Of a stretch of DNA of 32,443 bases, positions 7,500-14,765 are shown piece by piece. The notes under the pieces were generated by a model. The model made no database searches. It saw only the letters and a list, made by a program, of their open reading frames with translations, and was not told where the DNA came from. Source of the stretch: an uncultured Elusimicrobium sp. (GTDB taxonomy: Bacteria; Elusimicrobiota; Elusimicrobia; Elusimicrobiales; Elusimicrobiaceae); contig CACZKQ010000001.1 in NCBI GenBank assembly GCA_902781765.1, positions 1 to 32,443 on the forward strand. The letters are read 5' to 3'. Position 1 is the first letter of the stretch. Each line of letters opens with the position of its first letter. Position numbers and translations under genes: made by a program.

Positions 7500-7525
7500 G
7501 GTCGCAAATAATGCGGCCGTTTTTT
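7500..7525 (+). terminator. Intrinsic terminator of the structured RNA
   Basis: A seven-pair stem 7500-7506/7512-7518 (one G-U) with loop AATAA, then G and six T. It lies 21 bases upstream of the pilin Shine-Dalgarno. A possible promoter overlaps it (TTGTGT 7485-7490, 16 bases, AATAAT 7507-7512), so the pilin need not depend on readthrough. Confidence 0.75.
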
Positions 7526-7559
7526 ATGGGCTCGTTAAGCAGATTCAAAGGGAGAAATT

Positions 7560-8048
7560 ATGAATAAAAAGAAACGAGGTTTTACCCTCATTGAACTGTT
7601 GGTCGTTGTGCTAATTATCGGTATTTTAGCCGCAGTGGCACTGCCTCAATACCAAAAAGCGGTAGATAAAGCTTCTTTTACTTGCACTATGACGATTCTT
7701 AAATCATTAACAGACGCACAAACTGTGGCCGCGTTGGAAAATGGCGGCTATCCGCCAAGCGGCCACTATTTTACATTTAACGATTTAAATATAACTATCC
7801 CGGTCGAAGATCAAAATTGTTTAGAAACCGATTTATGTAGTATAAAATGTAGCGGGAAACCTTATGGTATTGTTTTACGTAATACCGAAACTTGGGCAGG
7901 TTTTTACTTTTGGGCAGGCAGTTTAGAACGCTTAGTCTACAGAAAGGGAAACGCGCTTCCTTGGCAGTTACAATGCGTGTCCGCGCGTTGCAGAGAAACC
8001 GCCAAAGCCTTTGGAGCGACCGATTGCACCGGAGGTCTTTGTTGGTAA
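7560..8048 (+). CDS. Type IV pilin-like protein (major or minor pilin/pseudopilin)
   Basis: A 162-residue prepilin. The class III leader is MNKKKRG, cleaved before Phe8, followed by FTLIELLVVVLIIGILAAVALPQ with Glu at position +5 of the mature protein, as prepilin peptidase PilD requires. The helix continues through YQKAVDKA, the form familiar from Elusimicrobium pilin paralogues. The globular part has six or more Cys residues (C-rich segments near 43, 81-86, 91-95 and the final DCTGGLCW), consistent with disulfides. AAAGGGAG lies five bases before the ATG. No pilus assembly genes are nearby, so it is an isolated pilin gene. Upstream lies the structured RNA, a candidate regulator. Confidence 0.93.
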   Translation: MNKKKRGFTLIELLVVVLIIGILAAVALPQYQKAVDKASFTCTMTILKSLTDAQTVAALENGGYPPSGHYFTFNDLNITIPVEDQNCLETDLCSIKCSGKPYGIVLRNTETWAGFYFWAGSLERLVYRKGNALPWQLQCVSARCRETAKAFGATDCTGGLCW

Positions 8049-8128
8049 TTGTGGCCTTACCGCTTCAATACGCACCGGAAAGTTGTAATCCGGAGGACTG
8101 TGTATAGTATTCTTGGCTGGTTATTTGT

Positions 8129-8207
8129 CTTGCTGTCATTCTGAACTTGTTTCAAGATCTAAACGGTACTGTGGAGGGATGCTGAAATAAATTCAGCATG
8201 ACACAAG
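8129..8207. repeat. Fold-back repeat element, copy 2
   Basis: The ends are inverted repeats: CTTG-C-TGTCAT (8129-8139) against ATGACA-CAAG (8198-8207). Inside are a hairpin-forming segment resembling copy 1 (8135-8160) and ATGCTGAA/TTCAGCAT (8179-8186 with 8192-8199, approximately). No coding capacity. It looks like a small dispersed palindromic or MITE-like repeat. Confidence 0.6.
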
Positions 8208-8283
8208 AAAGAAATACCGAAACCCCTACGGGCATTAGGCATAACCCATGTTGTAGCTTTAGCAGGACTTTATTTTTAGAAAA

Positions 8284-8342
8284 TAGTTATTTGGCATAGC
8301 AAAGGCGGTAACTTTACGCTACCGCCACGCTATGAATAACTA
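8284..8342. terminator. Long imperfect hairpin downstream of parB, possible terminator
   Basis: Three helices in register: TAGTTATT/AATAACTA (8284-8291/8335-8342), CATAGC/GCTATG (8295-8300/8329-8334) and GGCGGTA/TACCGCC (8304-8310/8320-8326), with a nine-base loop. It begins 16 bases past the parB stop. Read on the minus strand, the helix is followed by TATTTTC, a weak T-run. Confidence 0.5.
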
Positions 8343-8358
8343 AACTTTACATCCGCCG

Positions 8359-9261
8359 TTATAACATCTTATTTTTTAGGCGGCTAGCTATATTGTCTAG
8401 CTCATCAAGCGAATGATAGTGAATAACAAGCGTACCTTTCTTCATCTTCCGCCCATATTTCACTTCCACTTTTGTGCCTAGGGCTGATTGCAACTCATTC
8501 TCAAAGCTGGCAACTTCGGCCGGTTTGGCCCCTTTAGCGGCCTTTTTGGTGGGGAATAGCAAGGCACGGGCCGCATTTTCGGCTTGACGAACGGACATCT
8601 TACTAGTTGCCATCTTTTTAAAGAGCGCTTCGCGTTGGGTAGGATTGGTTACCATTAAAAGAGCGCGGCCATGCCCTTCGGTAATAGTACCGTTTTGCAG
8701 CGCATCTTGAATCTCCGGCTCTAATTCCAATAGACGCAAAGCATTGGATACTGCCGCTTTAGATTTACCACAGTAGCTCGCCAAATTGCTTTGCGTAATG
8801 GAAAATTTGCTCATCAAATTACGGTAACCCAGAGCCGTTTCAATAGGATTTAAATCCTCGCGTTGAATATTTTCAATAAGCGCAAGGGCACACATCTCTT
8901 GGTCGCCCAAATGTTTATGGACAATCGCGTCAATTTCGGTGAGTCCGGCCAATTGCGTAGCGCGAAAACGACGTTCCCCGACGACAATTTCATATTTATC
9001 TAGCCCCGCATCATATACTACTACAATCGGCTGGGTGAGTCCGTGTTCCTTAATGGATTGCGCGAGTTCTTGCAATTTTTCTTCATCAAACACGCGGCGC
9101 GGTTGAAAACGGTTGGGAACAATTTTGCTAACATCAATTTTACTGACAGACACCCCTGTTTGTGGTGCAGTTTGGACGAGTTCGTCCGTCGTCATTTGAG
9201 AAATTTCTTGCGTTTGTTTAATTAAAGCATCTAACCCTTTACCTAAAGCTTGTCTAGTCAT
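8359..9261 (-). CDS. parB: Chromosome-partitioning protein ParB (CTPase, parS-binding)
   Basis: A 300-residue ParB/Spo0J protein. It binds parS, loads as a CTP-gated clamp, spreads along DNA and stimulates ParA for origin segregation. The start MTRQALGKGLDALI is the usual ParA-interacting leader. The N-terminal domain has GERRFRATQLAG (CTP-binding arginine patch) and ENIQREDLNPIE. The helix-turn-helix lies in SITQSNLASYCGKSKAAVSNALRLLEL. The C-terminal dimer domain is at about 240-300. GGAGG for this gene lies inside the last codons of parA, five bases before its start, so the pair is translationally coupled. Three parS-like sites lie 0.9-2 kb upstream. Confidence 0.97.
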   Translation of the reverse strand: MTRQALGKGLDALIKQTQEISQMTTDELVQTAPQTGVSVSKIDVSKIVPNRFQPRRVFDEEKLQELAQSIKEHGLTQPIVVVYDAGLDKYEIVVGERRFRATQLAGLTEIDAIVHKHLGDQEMCALALIENIQREDLNPIETALGYRNLMSKFSITQSNLASYCGKSKAAVSNALRLLELEPEIQDALQNGTITEGHGRALLMVTNPTQREALFKKMATSKMSVRQAENAARALLFPTKKAAKGAKPAEVASFENELQSALGTKVEVKYGRKMKKGTLVIHYHSLDELDNIASRLKNKML

Positions 9262-9266
9262 AAAAA

Positions 9267-10100
9267 TCAGCCTCCGAAATCGTAGTTAATGGGAGTAGCT
9301 CCCGTCATTTTAAAATCTTGATAGAGTTTGGCATCTGCCCCGCGGCGGACTAAAAATTCGATAGCAAGTTGAATATAGGCATTCGCTCCGCGGCAAGCCG
9401 GATCATAGTCAAAAATAGATTGTCCAAAGCTAGGCGCTTCCGCTAAGCGGATATTGCGCGGAATCGGCGTTTTGTAAACTTGATTTCCAAAAAAACGGCT
9501 TACCTCTGCAAACACTTGTTTAGATAAATTGATACGGGAATCGTACATAGTAAGCACACCGCCATCCATTTTAAGCTTAGGATGTAAAAATTGTTTAATT
9601 TTAGCTACGGTACTCATAAAATGTGCAAGCCCTTCCATGGCATAATACTCACATTGAACCGGAGTAATCACACTATCGGCCGCCATCATGGCATTTAAGG
9701 TCAGCAAACCTAACGAAGGAGGACAATCGATAATAATGTAATCGTACATTCCCCGGTAGGGCGCTAAGGCATCTTTAAGCATATTTTCACGCCCACGGAC
9801 ATTAACAAGTTCCACTTCCGCGGCAGCTAAATCTTTACAAGACGGCAAAACATCCAGTAGTTCGTTAGAAGACTGACGAATCACTTGTTCAAAAGAAGCG
9901 GTTTTTGTCAATAAATGATAAACGGATTTATCCCCCTCTGCCACATTCACACCTAACCCTGAACCGGCATTTCCCTGCGGGTCAAAATCCACCAATAAAA
10001 CTTCTTGATTTAAACAAGCTAATGCATACGATAAATTGATAGATGTTGTTGTCTTTCCAACGCCGCCTTTCTGGTTTGCTACAACCACAATTTCTGCCAT
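9267..10100 (-). CDS. parA: Chromosome-partitioning ATPase ParA/Soj
   Basis: A 277-residue ParA/MinD-type ATPase that binds the nucleoid as an ATP dimer and pulls ParB-parS complexes apart. The deviant Walker A is KGGVGKTTTSINL (residues 11-23). The A' motif is LLVDFDPQGNAGSGLG and the Walker B is YIIIDCPPSLGLLT. The rest carries QCEYYAMEGLA and IPRNIRLAEAPSFGQSI, characteristic of chromosomal Soj proteins. A GGAGGAATT ribosome site precedes the ATG. In several bacteria Soj also modulates DnaA, relevant because dnaA is about 5.5 kb away. Candidate promoter at 10127-10155. Confidence 0.97.
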   Translation of the reverse strand: MAEIVVVANQKGGVGKTTTSINLSYALACLNQEVLLVDFDPQGNAGSGLGVNVAEGDKSVYHLLTKTASFEQVIRQSSNELLDVLPSCKDLAAAEVELVNVRGRENMLKDALAPYRGMYDYIIIDCPPSLGLLTLNAMMAADSVITPVQCEYYAMEGLAHFMSTVAKIKQFLHPKLKMDGGVLTMYDSRINLSKQVFAEVSRFFGNQVYKTPIPRNIRLAEAPSFGQSIFDYDPACRGANAYIQLAIEFLVRRGADAKLYQDFKMTGATPINYDFGG

Positions 10101-10126
10101 AATTCCTCCTCGTTGAATATACTTAT

Positions 10127-10155
10127 ATTAAACATAAATTGATGAGAAAAAGCAA
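10127..10155 (-). promoter_or_regulatory. Candidate parAB promoter
   Basis: On the minus strand, TTGCTT (10155-10150), 17 bases, then TTTAAT (10132-10127). A parS-like palindrome ends three bases upstream of the -35, so ParB loading could affect its own promoter. Confidence 0.45.
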
Positions 10156-10157
10156 CT

Positions 10158-10173
10158 GTTTTCACGTGAAAAC
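10158..10173. promoter_or_regulatory. parS: parS-like site 1
   Basis: A perfect 16-bp palindrome GTTTTCACGTGAAAAC. It shares the central TTTCACGTGAAA with the B. subtilis parS consensus and differs at the outer two pairs. It lies between lepB and parA. Confidence 0.85.
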
Positions 10174-11141
10174 TACTTAACAAATCCAGCCCGTTTAAGC
10201 GGCCAGTGAATAAACCAGGCCTTCCCCTTAATATTTTCCCGCGGGACAGGCCCCCAAAAGCGAGAATCACACGAATTATCCCGGTTATCCCCCATCACAA
10301 AATACGAGTTCGGCGGAACAACAACCGGGCCAAATTGATCCCTTAAAGCTAATCCATAAATAGAATCTAAATAATGTTCTTCCCATAATTTTTGATACAT
10401 CTCCGGATCCATTTCATCTTCAAAATGAACACGCTCTACCGCTTCATATCGTTCGTACGAACGAGCTGGGAAAGGGTTGCCGTTTACATAGGGCTTGGAA
10501 TCTTTTACTTCAACAGTATCCCCCGGAAGCCCTATGACCCGTTTTACAAAATCACGGCCATATTGGCTACCGCCACAGTTTTGTTGTTCTTTGTCTTTTG
10601 CGGGAAATTTGAAAATAACAATATCTTCCGCTTCAATCGGTTTAAAAGCTCCAAAAAAGTGCTTTCCAAAGGGAAGACGAAAACCATAAACCGCTTTATT
10701 AACAAACAAATGATCTCCTTCTAAAAAAGTATCCCGCATGGAAGCAGAAGGAATTTGAAACGCTTGTATGAATAAAAACATAATAATGGAAGCAGAAAAT
10801 CCGGCAAAATAGACCGTATTACACCAATCAAAAGCGGCCTTTTTAGCAGATTCTTGTTTAGTTTTATCATTTCCTTTTTCTTTATACAATCTATAAGCGC
10901 TATACAAAAGGATAATCGCAGAACCGACTGCCATTTTCATCAAGGGGAAAACCGCTCCTTCCCCCCCACTGGAAACAAATAAATACAAATATAAAGCACA
11001 ATGTAAAATGCAAATCCGATAAGCAAAATGCCACCAAACAAAATAGGCTGCTCCAATCAGTTTGCCTTTTTTATCTAAAAACCGAGAGGCCAAAGAAAAT
11101 GCATACATAATACATGCAATTATAAATAATCTAATTTCCAT
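10173..11141 (-). CDS. lepB: Signal peptidase I with extended membrane N-terminus
   Basis: A 322-residue inner-membrane serine/lysine protease that removes Sec/Tat signal peptides on the outer face of the membrane. Catalytic motifs are IPSASM with Ser134, FVKRVIGLPGD with Lys200 as general base, and GDNRDNSCDSRFWG (box E). Before the catalytic domain are four hydrophobic segments (about 4-20, 35-57, 63-83, 108-128), more than the one or two typical of the family; the first three may form an extra membrane module. AAGGAG sits before the ATG. It follows the glycosyltransferase by 53 bases, a gap that contains a parS-like site. Confidence 0.94.
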   Translation of the reverse strand: MEIRLFIIACIMYAFSLASRFLDKKGKLIGAAYFVWWHFAYRICILHCALYLYLFVSSGGEGAVFPLMKMAVGSAIILLYSAYRLYKEKGNDKTKQESAKKAAFDWCNTVYFAGFSASIIMFLFIQAFQIPSASMRDTFLEGDHLFVNKAVYGFRLPFGKHFFGAFKPIEAEDIVIFKFPAKDKEQQNCGGSQYGRDFVKRVIGLPGDTVEVKDSKPYVNGNPFPARSYERYEAVERVHFEDEMDPEMYQKLWEEHYLDSIYGLALRDQFGPVVVPPNSYFVMGDNRDNSCDSRFWGPVPRENIKGKAWFIHWPLKRAGFVK

Positions 11142-11158
11142 AGATACTCCTTTGAAAA

Positions 11159-11174
11159 GTTTTCACGTGAAAAC
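11159..11174. promoter_or_regulatory. parS: parS-like site 2
   Basis: Identical 16-bp palindrome GTTTTCACGTGAAAAC in the gap between the glycosyltransferase and lepB, 29 bases from site 3. Confidence 0.85.
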
Positions 11175-11194
11175 ACCTAACATTCTACTAATTT

Positions 11195-12313
11195 TTACGC
11201 ATTGTTTTCACGTGAAAACTCTCCCGTTAATATTTGTTTATAAATTTGTTGATACTGTGGAAAAAGCACTGTTTGTTTATTCATTTTCTCTAACGAAAAT
11301 TGCCCTTGTTTCTCGCGCAATTCTTTTTGGGTACAAAGCTCTGTCAAAAAACAGCTTAGCAACGTGATATCCCGGGGGGGAAAAACAAAACCGTTTTTTC
11401 CATGTTCTACCCATAAAGGCATATCCCCAACTTTACTTACCACGCAAGGCAACCCCACTTGTAGAGCCTCTAACAAAGAAAAAGGAAGACTTTCCTCGTT
11501 GGAAGGAAGAACAAAAATATCGGCCATATTAAGCCACGGATTTACTTCTTCTTGAACTCCAGCCAGAAATACTTTTCCCTTTAAACCGCTTTCTTCTATA
11601 AAATTTTCCATTTTATTAGATTCGCTCCCTTCTCCTACGTATACAAGCCGAGCCATTGGATAAGTGCGCAAAAGATTCCTAAAGGCACCCAATAATAAAA
11701 GTGGATTTTTTACAGGTTCCAAACGAGATACTTGCAAAATAACAACATCATTTTCATTGTAATGATATTTAGTGCGCATTTCTTTACGCAAAGAATTGCT
11801 TTTAAAATACCTTGCATTATCTACACTATTCGGCAGAAAAAAGACTTTTTCCTTAGGATATTTTTGATGAGAAATTAAATATTGGGCTGTTGATAAAGAT
11901 TCTGCAACCGTTAAATTATCTCTTCCTCTTAATAAAAAATCTAAAATACGTTGATAAAAAGGACGTTTAGATAGATCAAAGTGGGGGGAAGTAATCAATT
12001 TAACTTTCTTTCCTGCACACGCAATTCGGGCAAATATAATTGCCCAATACAAAAAAGCATGTACAATATTCGGCTTAAATTCATCTAATTGTTTTTGAAT
12101 TTGTTTAACTACCTTTCCCGGCCACTCTTTTTTGGTAATATTAAAGGAAACAACCTCTATCCCTTGCTTCTTTAATTCGTTTGCCAATATACCCGCTGGA
12201 CGCAAACTTAACACGCGAACGGTATGTTCCTTGGCAACGTTTGAAACCAAATCTACCAGCGCTTTTTCTGCGCCTCCTAATTCTGTAGATGTGGTAAGAT
12301 AGAGAATTTTCAT
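11195..12313 (-). CDS. GT4-family (GT-B fold) glycosyltransferase
   Basis: A 372-residue cytoplasmic or membrane-associated glycosyltransferase that transfers sugar from a nucleotide donor. The N-terminal Rossmann domain starts MKILYLTTSTELGGAEKAL, with the glycine-rich acceptor loop GGAE. The C-terminal donor domain has VILQVSRLEPVKNPLLLL, LVYVGEGSE, and FVLPSNEESLPFSLLEALQVGLPCV, the E-x7-E region of GT4 enzymes. Likely substrates are LPS or other surface glycans; none is shown. No Shine-Dalgarno precedes the ATG, and TATAAT lies six bases upstream. The last codons contain a parS-like site, so that DNA carries both coding and centromere-like sequence. Confidence 0.9.
   Translation of the reverse strand: MKILYLTTSTELGGAEKALVDLVSNVAKEHTVRVLSLRPAGILANELKKQGIEVVSFNITKKEWPGKVVKQIQKQLDEFKPNIVHAFLYWAIIFARIACAGKKVKLITSPHFDLSKRPFYQRILDFLLRGRDNLTVAESLSTAQYLISHQKYPKEKVFFLPNSVDNARYFKSNSLRKEMRTKYHYNENDVVILQVSRLEPVKNPLLLLGAFRNLLRTYPMARLVYVGEGSESNKMENFIEESGLKGKVFLAGVQEEVNPWLNMADIFVLPSNEESLPFSLLEALQVGLPCVVSKVGDMPLWVEHGKNGFVFPPRDITLLSCFLTELCTQKELREKQGQFSLEKMNKQTVLFPQYQQIYKQILTGEFSRENNA
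11204..11219. promoter_or_regulatory. parS: parS-like site 3, inside the glycosyltransferase 3' end
   Basis: A third identical copy of GTTTTCACGTGAAAAC. It encodes part of the terminal residues (EFSREN) of the glycosyltransferase. Confidence 0.85.
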
Positions 12314-12319
12314 ATCTTT

Positions 12320-12325
12320 ATTATA
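12320..12325 (-). promoter_or_regulatory. -10 element with leaderless geometry (glycosyltransferase)
   Basis: On the minus strand, TATAAT, six bases (AAAGAT), then ATG at 12313. The predicted +1 is the A of the ATG, and no Shine-Dalgarno exists. The -35 is not convincing. Confidence 0.5.
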
Positions 12326-12362
12326 ATATATCCATTAACAAAAAATCACTTTTTTCTATCAT

Positions 12363-12394
12363 AAAAAACGGGCTTTTTAAATCGCCCGTTTTTT
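12363..12394 (-). terminator. Intrinsic terminator after the rubredoxin gene
   Basis: An eleven-pair stem 12363-12373/12384-12394 (core CGGGC/GCCCG, then A/T pairs) with a ten-base loop. Read on the minus strand it ends in a T-run. It separates the redox operon from the glycosyltransferase promoter. Confidence 0.88.
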
Positions 12395-12447
12395 ATTTTA
12401 AAAAAATGCTTAAATTTTAAGTATTTTTTTTAAAAATGCCCCAAAAT

Positions 12448-12609
12448 TTAATTTTCGGGCTTAAACTGGTCCTTTCCTACCCCACAAACCGGGCAAACCC
12501 AGTCCTCTTTTACGTCTTCCCAAGCAGTATTGGCCGCAATTCCATTGGCCGGATCTCCTACTGCCGGATCATAAACATAACCACAAATTTCACATACATA
12601 TTTCACCAT
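12448..12609 (-). CDS. Rubredoxin
   Basis: A 53-residue one-iron electron carrier. Two CxxCG knuckles bind iron: [11 protein letters not shown] (Cys6, Cys9) and [12 protein letters not shown] (Cys39, Cys42). Between them is the usual GDPANGI...[12 protein letters not shown] stretch with its aromatic core. AGAGG is seven bases before the ATG. It is the last gene of the redox operon, 17 bases after the flavin reductase. Rubredoxins pass electrons to flavodiiron proteins and superoxide reductases, and both are encoded just upstream. The stop is about 50 bases from a strong terminator. Confidence 0.97.
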   Translation of the reverse strand: MVKYVCEICGYVYDPAVGDPANGIAANTAWEDVKEDWVCPVCGVGKDQFKPEN

Positions 12610-12626
12610 ACAAATACCTCTCTTTT

Positions 12627-13142
12627 TTAAGATACATGTGTTGCTCCCGCCGGAGTTTTTCCCTTAATGACATGATGATAAAAATCATACGTCATAGCTT
12701 TTCCGGCGGAATTTAAAATTCCTACATCTTTCACTTCTCCTATAAAAAGCGTGTGTGTTCCTACATCTATTTTTTTTTCTACTTCCACTTCTAAATAGGA
12801 AAGCGTATTTTCTACGACGAGCGGACAACCCAAAAATCCCATTTTATAGGGAACTTTTGCCAACTTATCAAAGTTTCTTCCGGTACGAAAACCAAAAATT
12901 CCAATAAAAGGTAACGTCGCTTTTTCGTCAAGCGGCATAGCAGCAAATACACCGCTTTTTGCAATCAATTCATGTGTTAAACTTTTTTTATTGACGGAAA
13001 TAGCTACTCGCGCCGGCTCTGCCGTTACTTGAAAAACGGTATTTACAATCATTCCGTTTTTTTGGTGTTCGTACGCTGATGTAACGATATAAAGCCCATA
13101 CGTAATATAACTTAACCCTTTATTGATTTCTTCGGCTGTCAT
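12627..13142 (-). CDS. Flavin reductase-domain (flavoredoxin-like) protein
   Basis: A 171-residue FMN-binding split-barrel protein of the flavin-reductase-like family. It matches the N-terminal half of the high-molecular-weight rubredoxin (Hrb) type: [45 protein letters not shown], then [12 protein letters not shown] and [27 protein letters not shown]. In Hrb this domain takes electrons from NAD(P)H and passes them to a fused rubredoxin; here the rubredoxin is a separate downstream gene. Its ATG overlaps the stop of the flavodiiron gene (ATGA). The electron donor role is inferred from the family and neighbours. Confidence 0.88.
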   Translation of the reverse strand: MTAEEINKGLSYITYGLYIVTSAYEHQKNGMIVNTVFQVTAEPARVAISVNKKSLTHELIAKSGVFAAMPLDEKATLPFIGIFGFRTGRNFDKLAKVPYKMGFLGCPLVVENTLSYLEVEVEKKIDVGTHTLFIGEVKDVGILNSAGKAMTYDFYHHVIKGKTPAGATHVS

Positions 13143-14332
13143 TGTATTTTTTCCGCTAATTTTTGGCTAATAAGTTTGCCTAATTCAAAACAAGATTTTT
13201 TAATATTTTCGTCGGGAACAAAAGGAGATTTAATGGCCGGTGCAACTACAGCAACTCCCATTTCCTCCAATGTTTTTGTTAAACTATCCACCGGCGAACC
13301 GTTCCACCCGTACGAACCAAAAGCCGCTCCTATTAACCCTTTTTTACGAAGGCCCTTTAAGTAACAAAGTACGTCGGCCATGGCGGGGAAAATTTGACTA
13401 TTTAGTACCGGCGAACCAATTAAAAGTGCCGACGCATCTAAAATTTCCAAGGCTACTTTACTTCGGTCGTTACTGTGCATAGAAATCAGACGTACTTCGC
13501 TGCCGCCAGCGCGTAGTCCGTCGGCAATTTGGCGCGCCATTTGCTCGGTACTTCCCCACATAGTATCGTAGACAATTACCGCTTTGTTTTTTGGAGCTTG
13601 AGCGGCCCATTTGGCATATAAATCCACAATCCGCGCCGGGTCTTTACGCCAAATAAACCCATGGTCCGGAGCAATCATCTTCGGCGACAGTCCCATCTTT
13701 TTTACTTGGTCTAAAAACCGAAGTACAATATCGCTATACGGAAGCACAATGTTAGCGTAGTATTTCTCCGCTTCGGTTAACCAAATACGTTCATCATTTT
13801 CGTCGTCAAATAATTTACTTGTTGCGTAGTGCATACCAAAAACATCATTACTAAATAAAATATTTTCTTTTTCTAAATAAGAAAACATGCTATCCGGCCA
13901 ATGTAACATTCTGGCTTCTACAAAAGAGATTGTATCTCCGCCCACGTCAATTTTATCTCCGGTTTTGACTACTTTCATTTTTAAATCTTGATGAAAATGT
14001 CCTGTTAAATCTTTCTGTCCCATCGCCGACACATAAACTTCTGTTGGTGCAACCGCAGCAATCACCTGCGGTAATGCGCCGGAATGATCTAATTCCGAGT
14101 GGTTAGAAATAATAATTTCAATTTTTTTAGGATCTATGACGCTGGCAATACGCTCCATCATTTCGCCGTAAAATTCTTTTTTTACTGTATCAATTAAAGT
14201 AGGTTTTTCACCTAAAATTAAATAAGCATTGTACGTAGTACCACGTTTGGTAGAATAACCATGAAAATCACGAATATTCCAATCAATCGCACCCACCCAA
14301 TAGACATTTGTTGAAACTTGTACTGCTTGCAT
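13139..14332 (-). CDS. Flavodiiron protein (rubredoxin:O2/NO oxidoreductase)
   Basis: A 397-residue A-type flavodiiron protein that reduces O2 to water, or NO to N2O, with electrons from rubredoxin. The metallo-beta-lactamase domain carries the di-iron ligands His78-x-Glu80-x-Asp82-His83, His144, Asp163 and His224. The flavodoxin domain begins near 251 with VIVYDTMWGSTEQMA, the FMN phosphate loop. The start is set at ATG 14332 (MQAVQVSTNVYWVGAID), which matches family N-termini and has GGGAG ten bases upstream. The TTG three codons earlier sits almost on that site. It is the third gene of the redox operon. Confidence 0.96.
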   Translation of the reverse strand: MQAVQVSTNVYWVGAIDWNIRDFHGYSTKRGTTYNAYLILGEKPTLIDTVKKEFYGEMMERIASVIDPKKIEIIISNHSELDHSGALPQVIAAVAPTEVYVSAMGQKDLTGHFHQDLKMKVVKTGDKIDVGGDTISFVEARMLHWPDSMFSYLEKENILFSNDVFGMHYATSKLFDDENDERIWLTEAEKYYANIVLPYSDIVLRFLDQVKKMGLSPKMIAPDHGFIWRKDPARIVDLYAKWAAQAPKNKAVIVYDTMWGSTEQMARQIADGLRAGGSEVRLISMHSNDRSKVALEILDASALLIGSPVLNSQIFPAMADVLCYLKGLRKKGLIGAAFGSYGWNGSPVDSLTKTLEEMGVAVVAPAIKSPFVPDENIKKSCFELGKLISQKLAEKIQ

Positions 14333-14370
14333 AAAATACAATCTCCCTTGTTAGAAACTTGTAAGAATTT

Positions 14371-14754
14371 TTAATTGTCGGCCTGCCACAAACCATGTAA
14401 ATTACAATATTCCCGGGCAGTTACTTTTTCGGCATCCGTCGCAAAGAAAGCTTCCGGTTTATCGCCGGGTTTTAAATACTTGCGCTGCACTTTACCGCAC
14501 GGACAAATCAATTCAATCCACTCAATATAATGGGCTTCTGTAGACGGATGTTCCACACTCCCTACTTTTACCGTGTATCCGCCATCTACTTTTTCAATCA
14601 CGGGTACATGTTTTTCAGCTGCTCCGTCAGAAGTTCCTGCTACTTGTAATTTCATAGGCTGTCCGCAACAAACTAATTCTCCTGCACCTGCGTGTACCAC
14701 TTCTACCTGATTGCCACAAACCGGGCATACGTAAATTTCATTTAATTTCACCAT
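14371..14754 (-). CDS. dfx: Desulfoferrodoxin-type superoxide reductase (2Fe)
   Basis: A 127-residue superoxide reductase that reduces superoxide to H2O2 without making O2, typical of anaerobes. The N-terminal desulforedoxin domain has the FeCys4 ligands Cys10, Cys13, Cys29 and Cys30. The catalytic site II has Lys48 and His49 (EKHVP), His69, His75, Cys117 and His120 (CNLHG), all present. The gene lies 11 bases after tpx and 38 before the flavodiiron gene. The H2O2 it makes would be a substrate for the neighbouring Tpx. Confidence 0.96.
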   Translation of the reverse strand: MVKLNEIYVCPVCGNQVEVVHAGAGELVCCGQPMKLQVAGTSDGAAEKHVPVIEKVDGGYTVKVGSVEHPSTEAHYIEWIELICPCGKVQRKYLKPGDKPEAFFATDAEKVTAREYCNLHGLWQADN

Positions 14755-14765
14755 ATTTATTCCCC

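Larger units (their letters stand above)
7270..7525 (+). ncRNA. Uncharacterised structured RNA with intrinsic terminator, upstream of a pilin gene
   Basis: About 256 nt from the predicted +1 to the end of a T-run. The 5' half has three hairpins: 7291-7297/7304-7310, 7340-7345/7351-7356 and 7360-7365/7370-7375. The 3' half folds as a three-way junction: P1 7376-7386/7492-7502 (11 perfect pairs), P2 7390-7400/7472-7482 (11 pairs, one G-U), P3 7404-7412/7436-7444 (9 pairs) and P4 7449-7457/7462-7470 (loop TTTG). It ends in the hairpin GGTCGCA (7500-7506)/TGCGGCC (7512-7518) plus T6. P1 and the terminator share bases 7500-7502, so they may compete. It matches no riboswitch or housekeeping RNA I can recall (GEMM, cobalamin, T-box, 6S, tmRNA, RNase P). 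It is either a standalone small RNA or a transcription-attenuating leader. Confidence 0.6.
8049..8358. other. Intergenic stretch without a gene
   Basis: This 310-base gap between the convergent pilin and parB genes contains one fold-back repeat (8129-8207) and one long imperfect hairpin (8284-8342), listed separately. I see no credible reading frame, tRNA or promoter in the remainder. Confidence 0.6.

Noticed and set aside
7285-7548. 87-codon open frame on the minus strand
   Set aside because: Antisense to the structured RNA; palindromic helices keep both strands open. No ribosome site.
14333-14341. TTG start three codons upstream for the flavodiiron gene
   Set aside because: It lies one or two bases from the GGGAG site, too close; ATG 14332 matches the family start.
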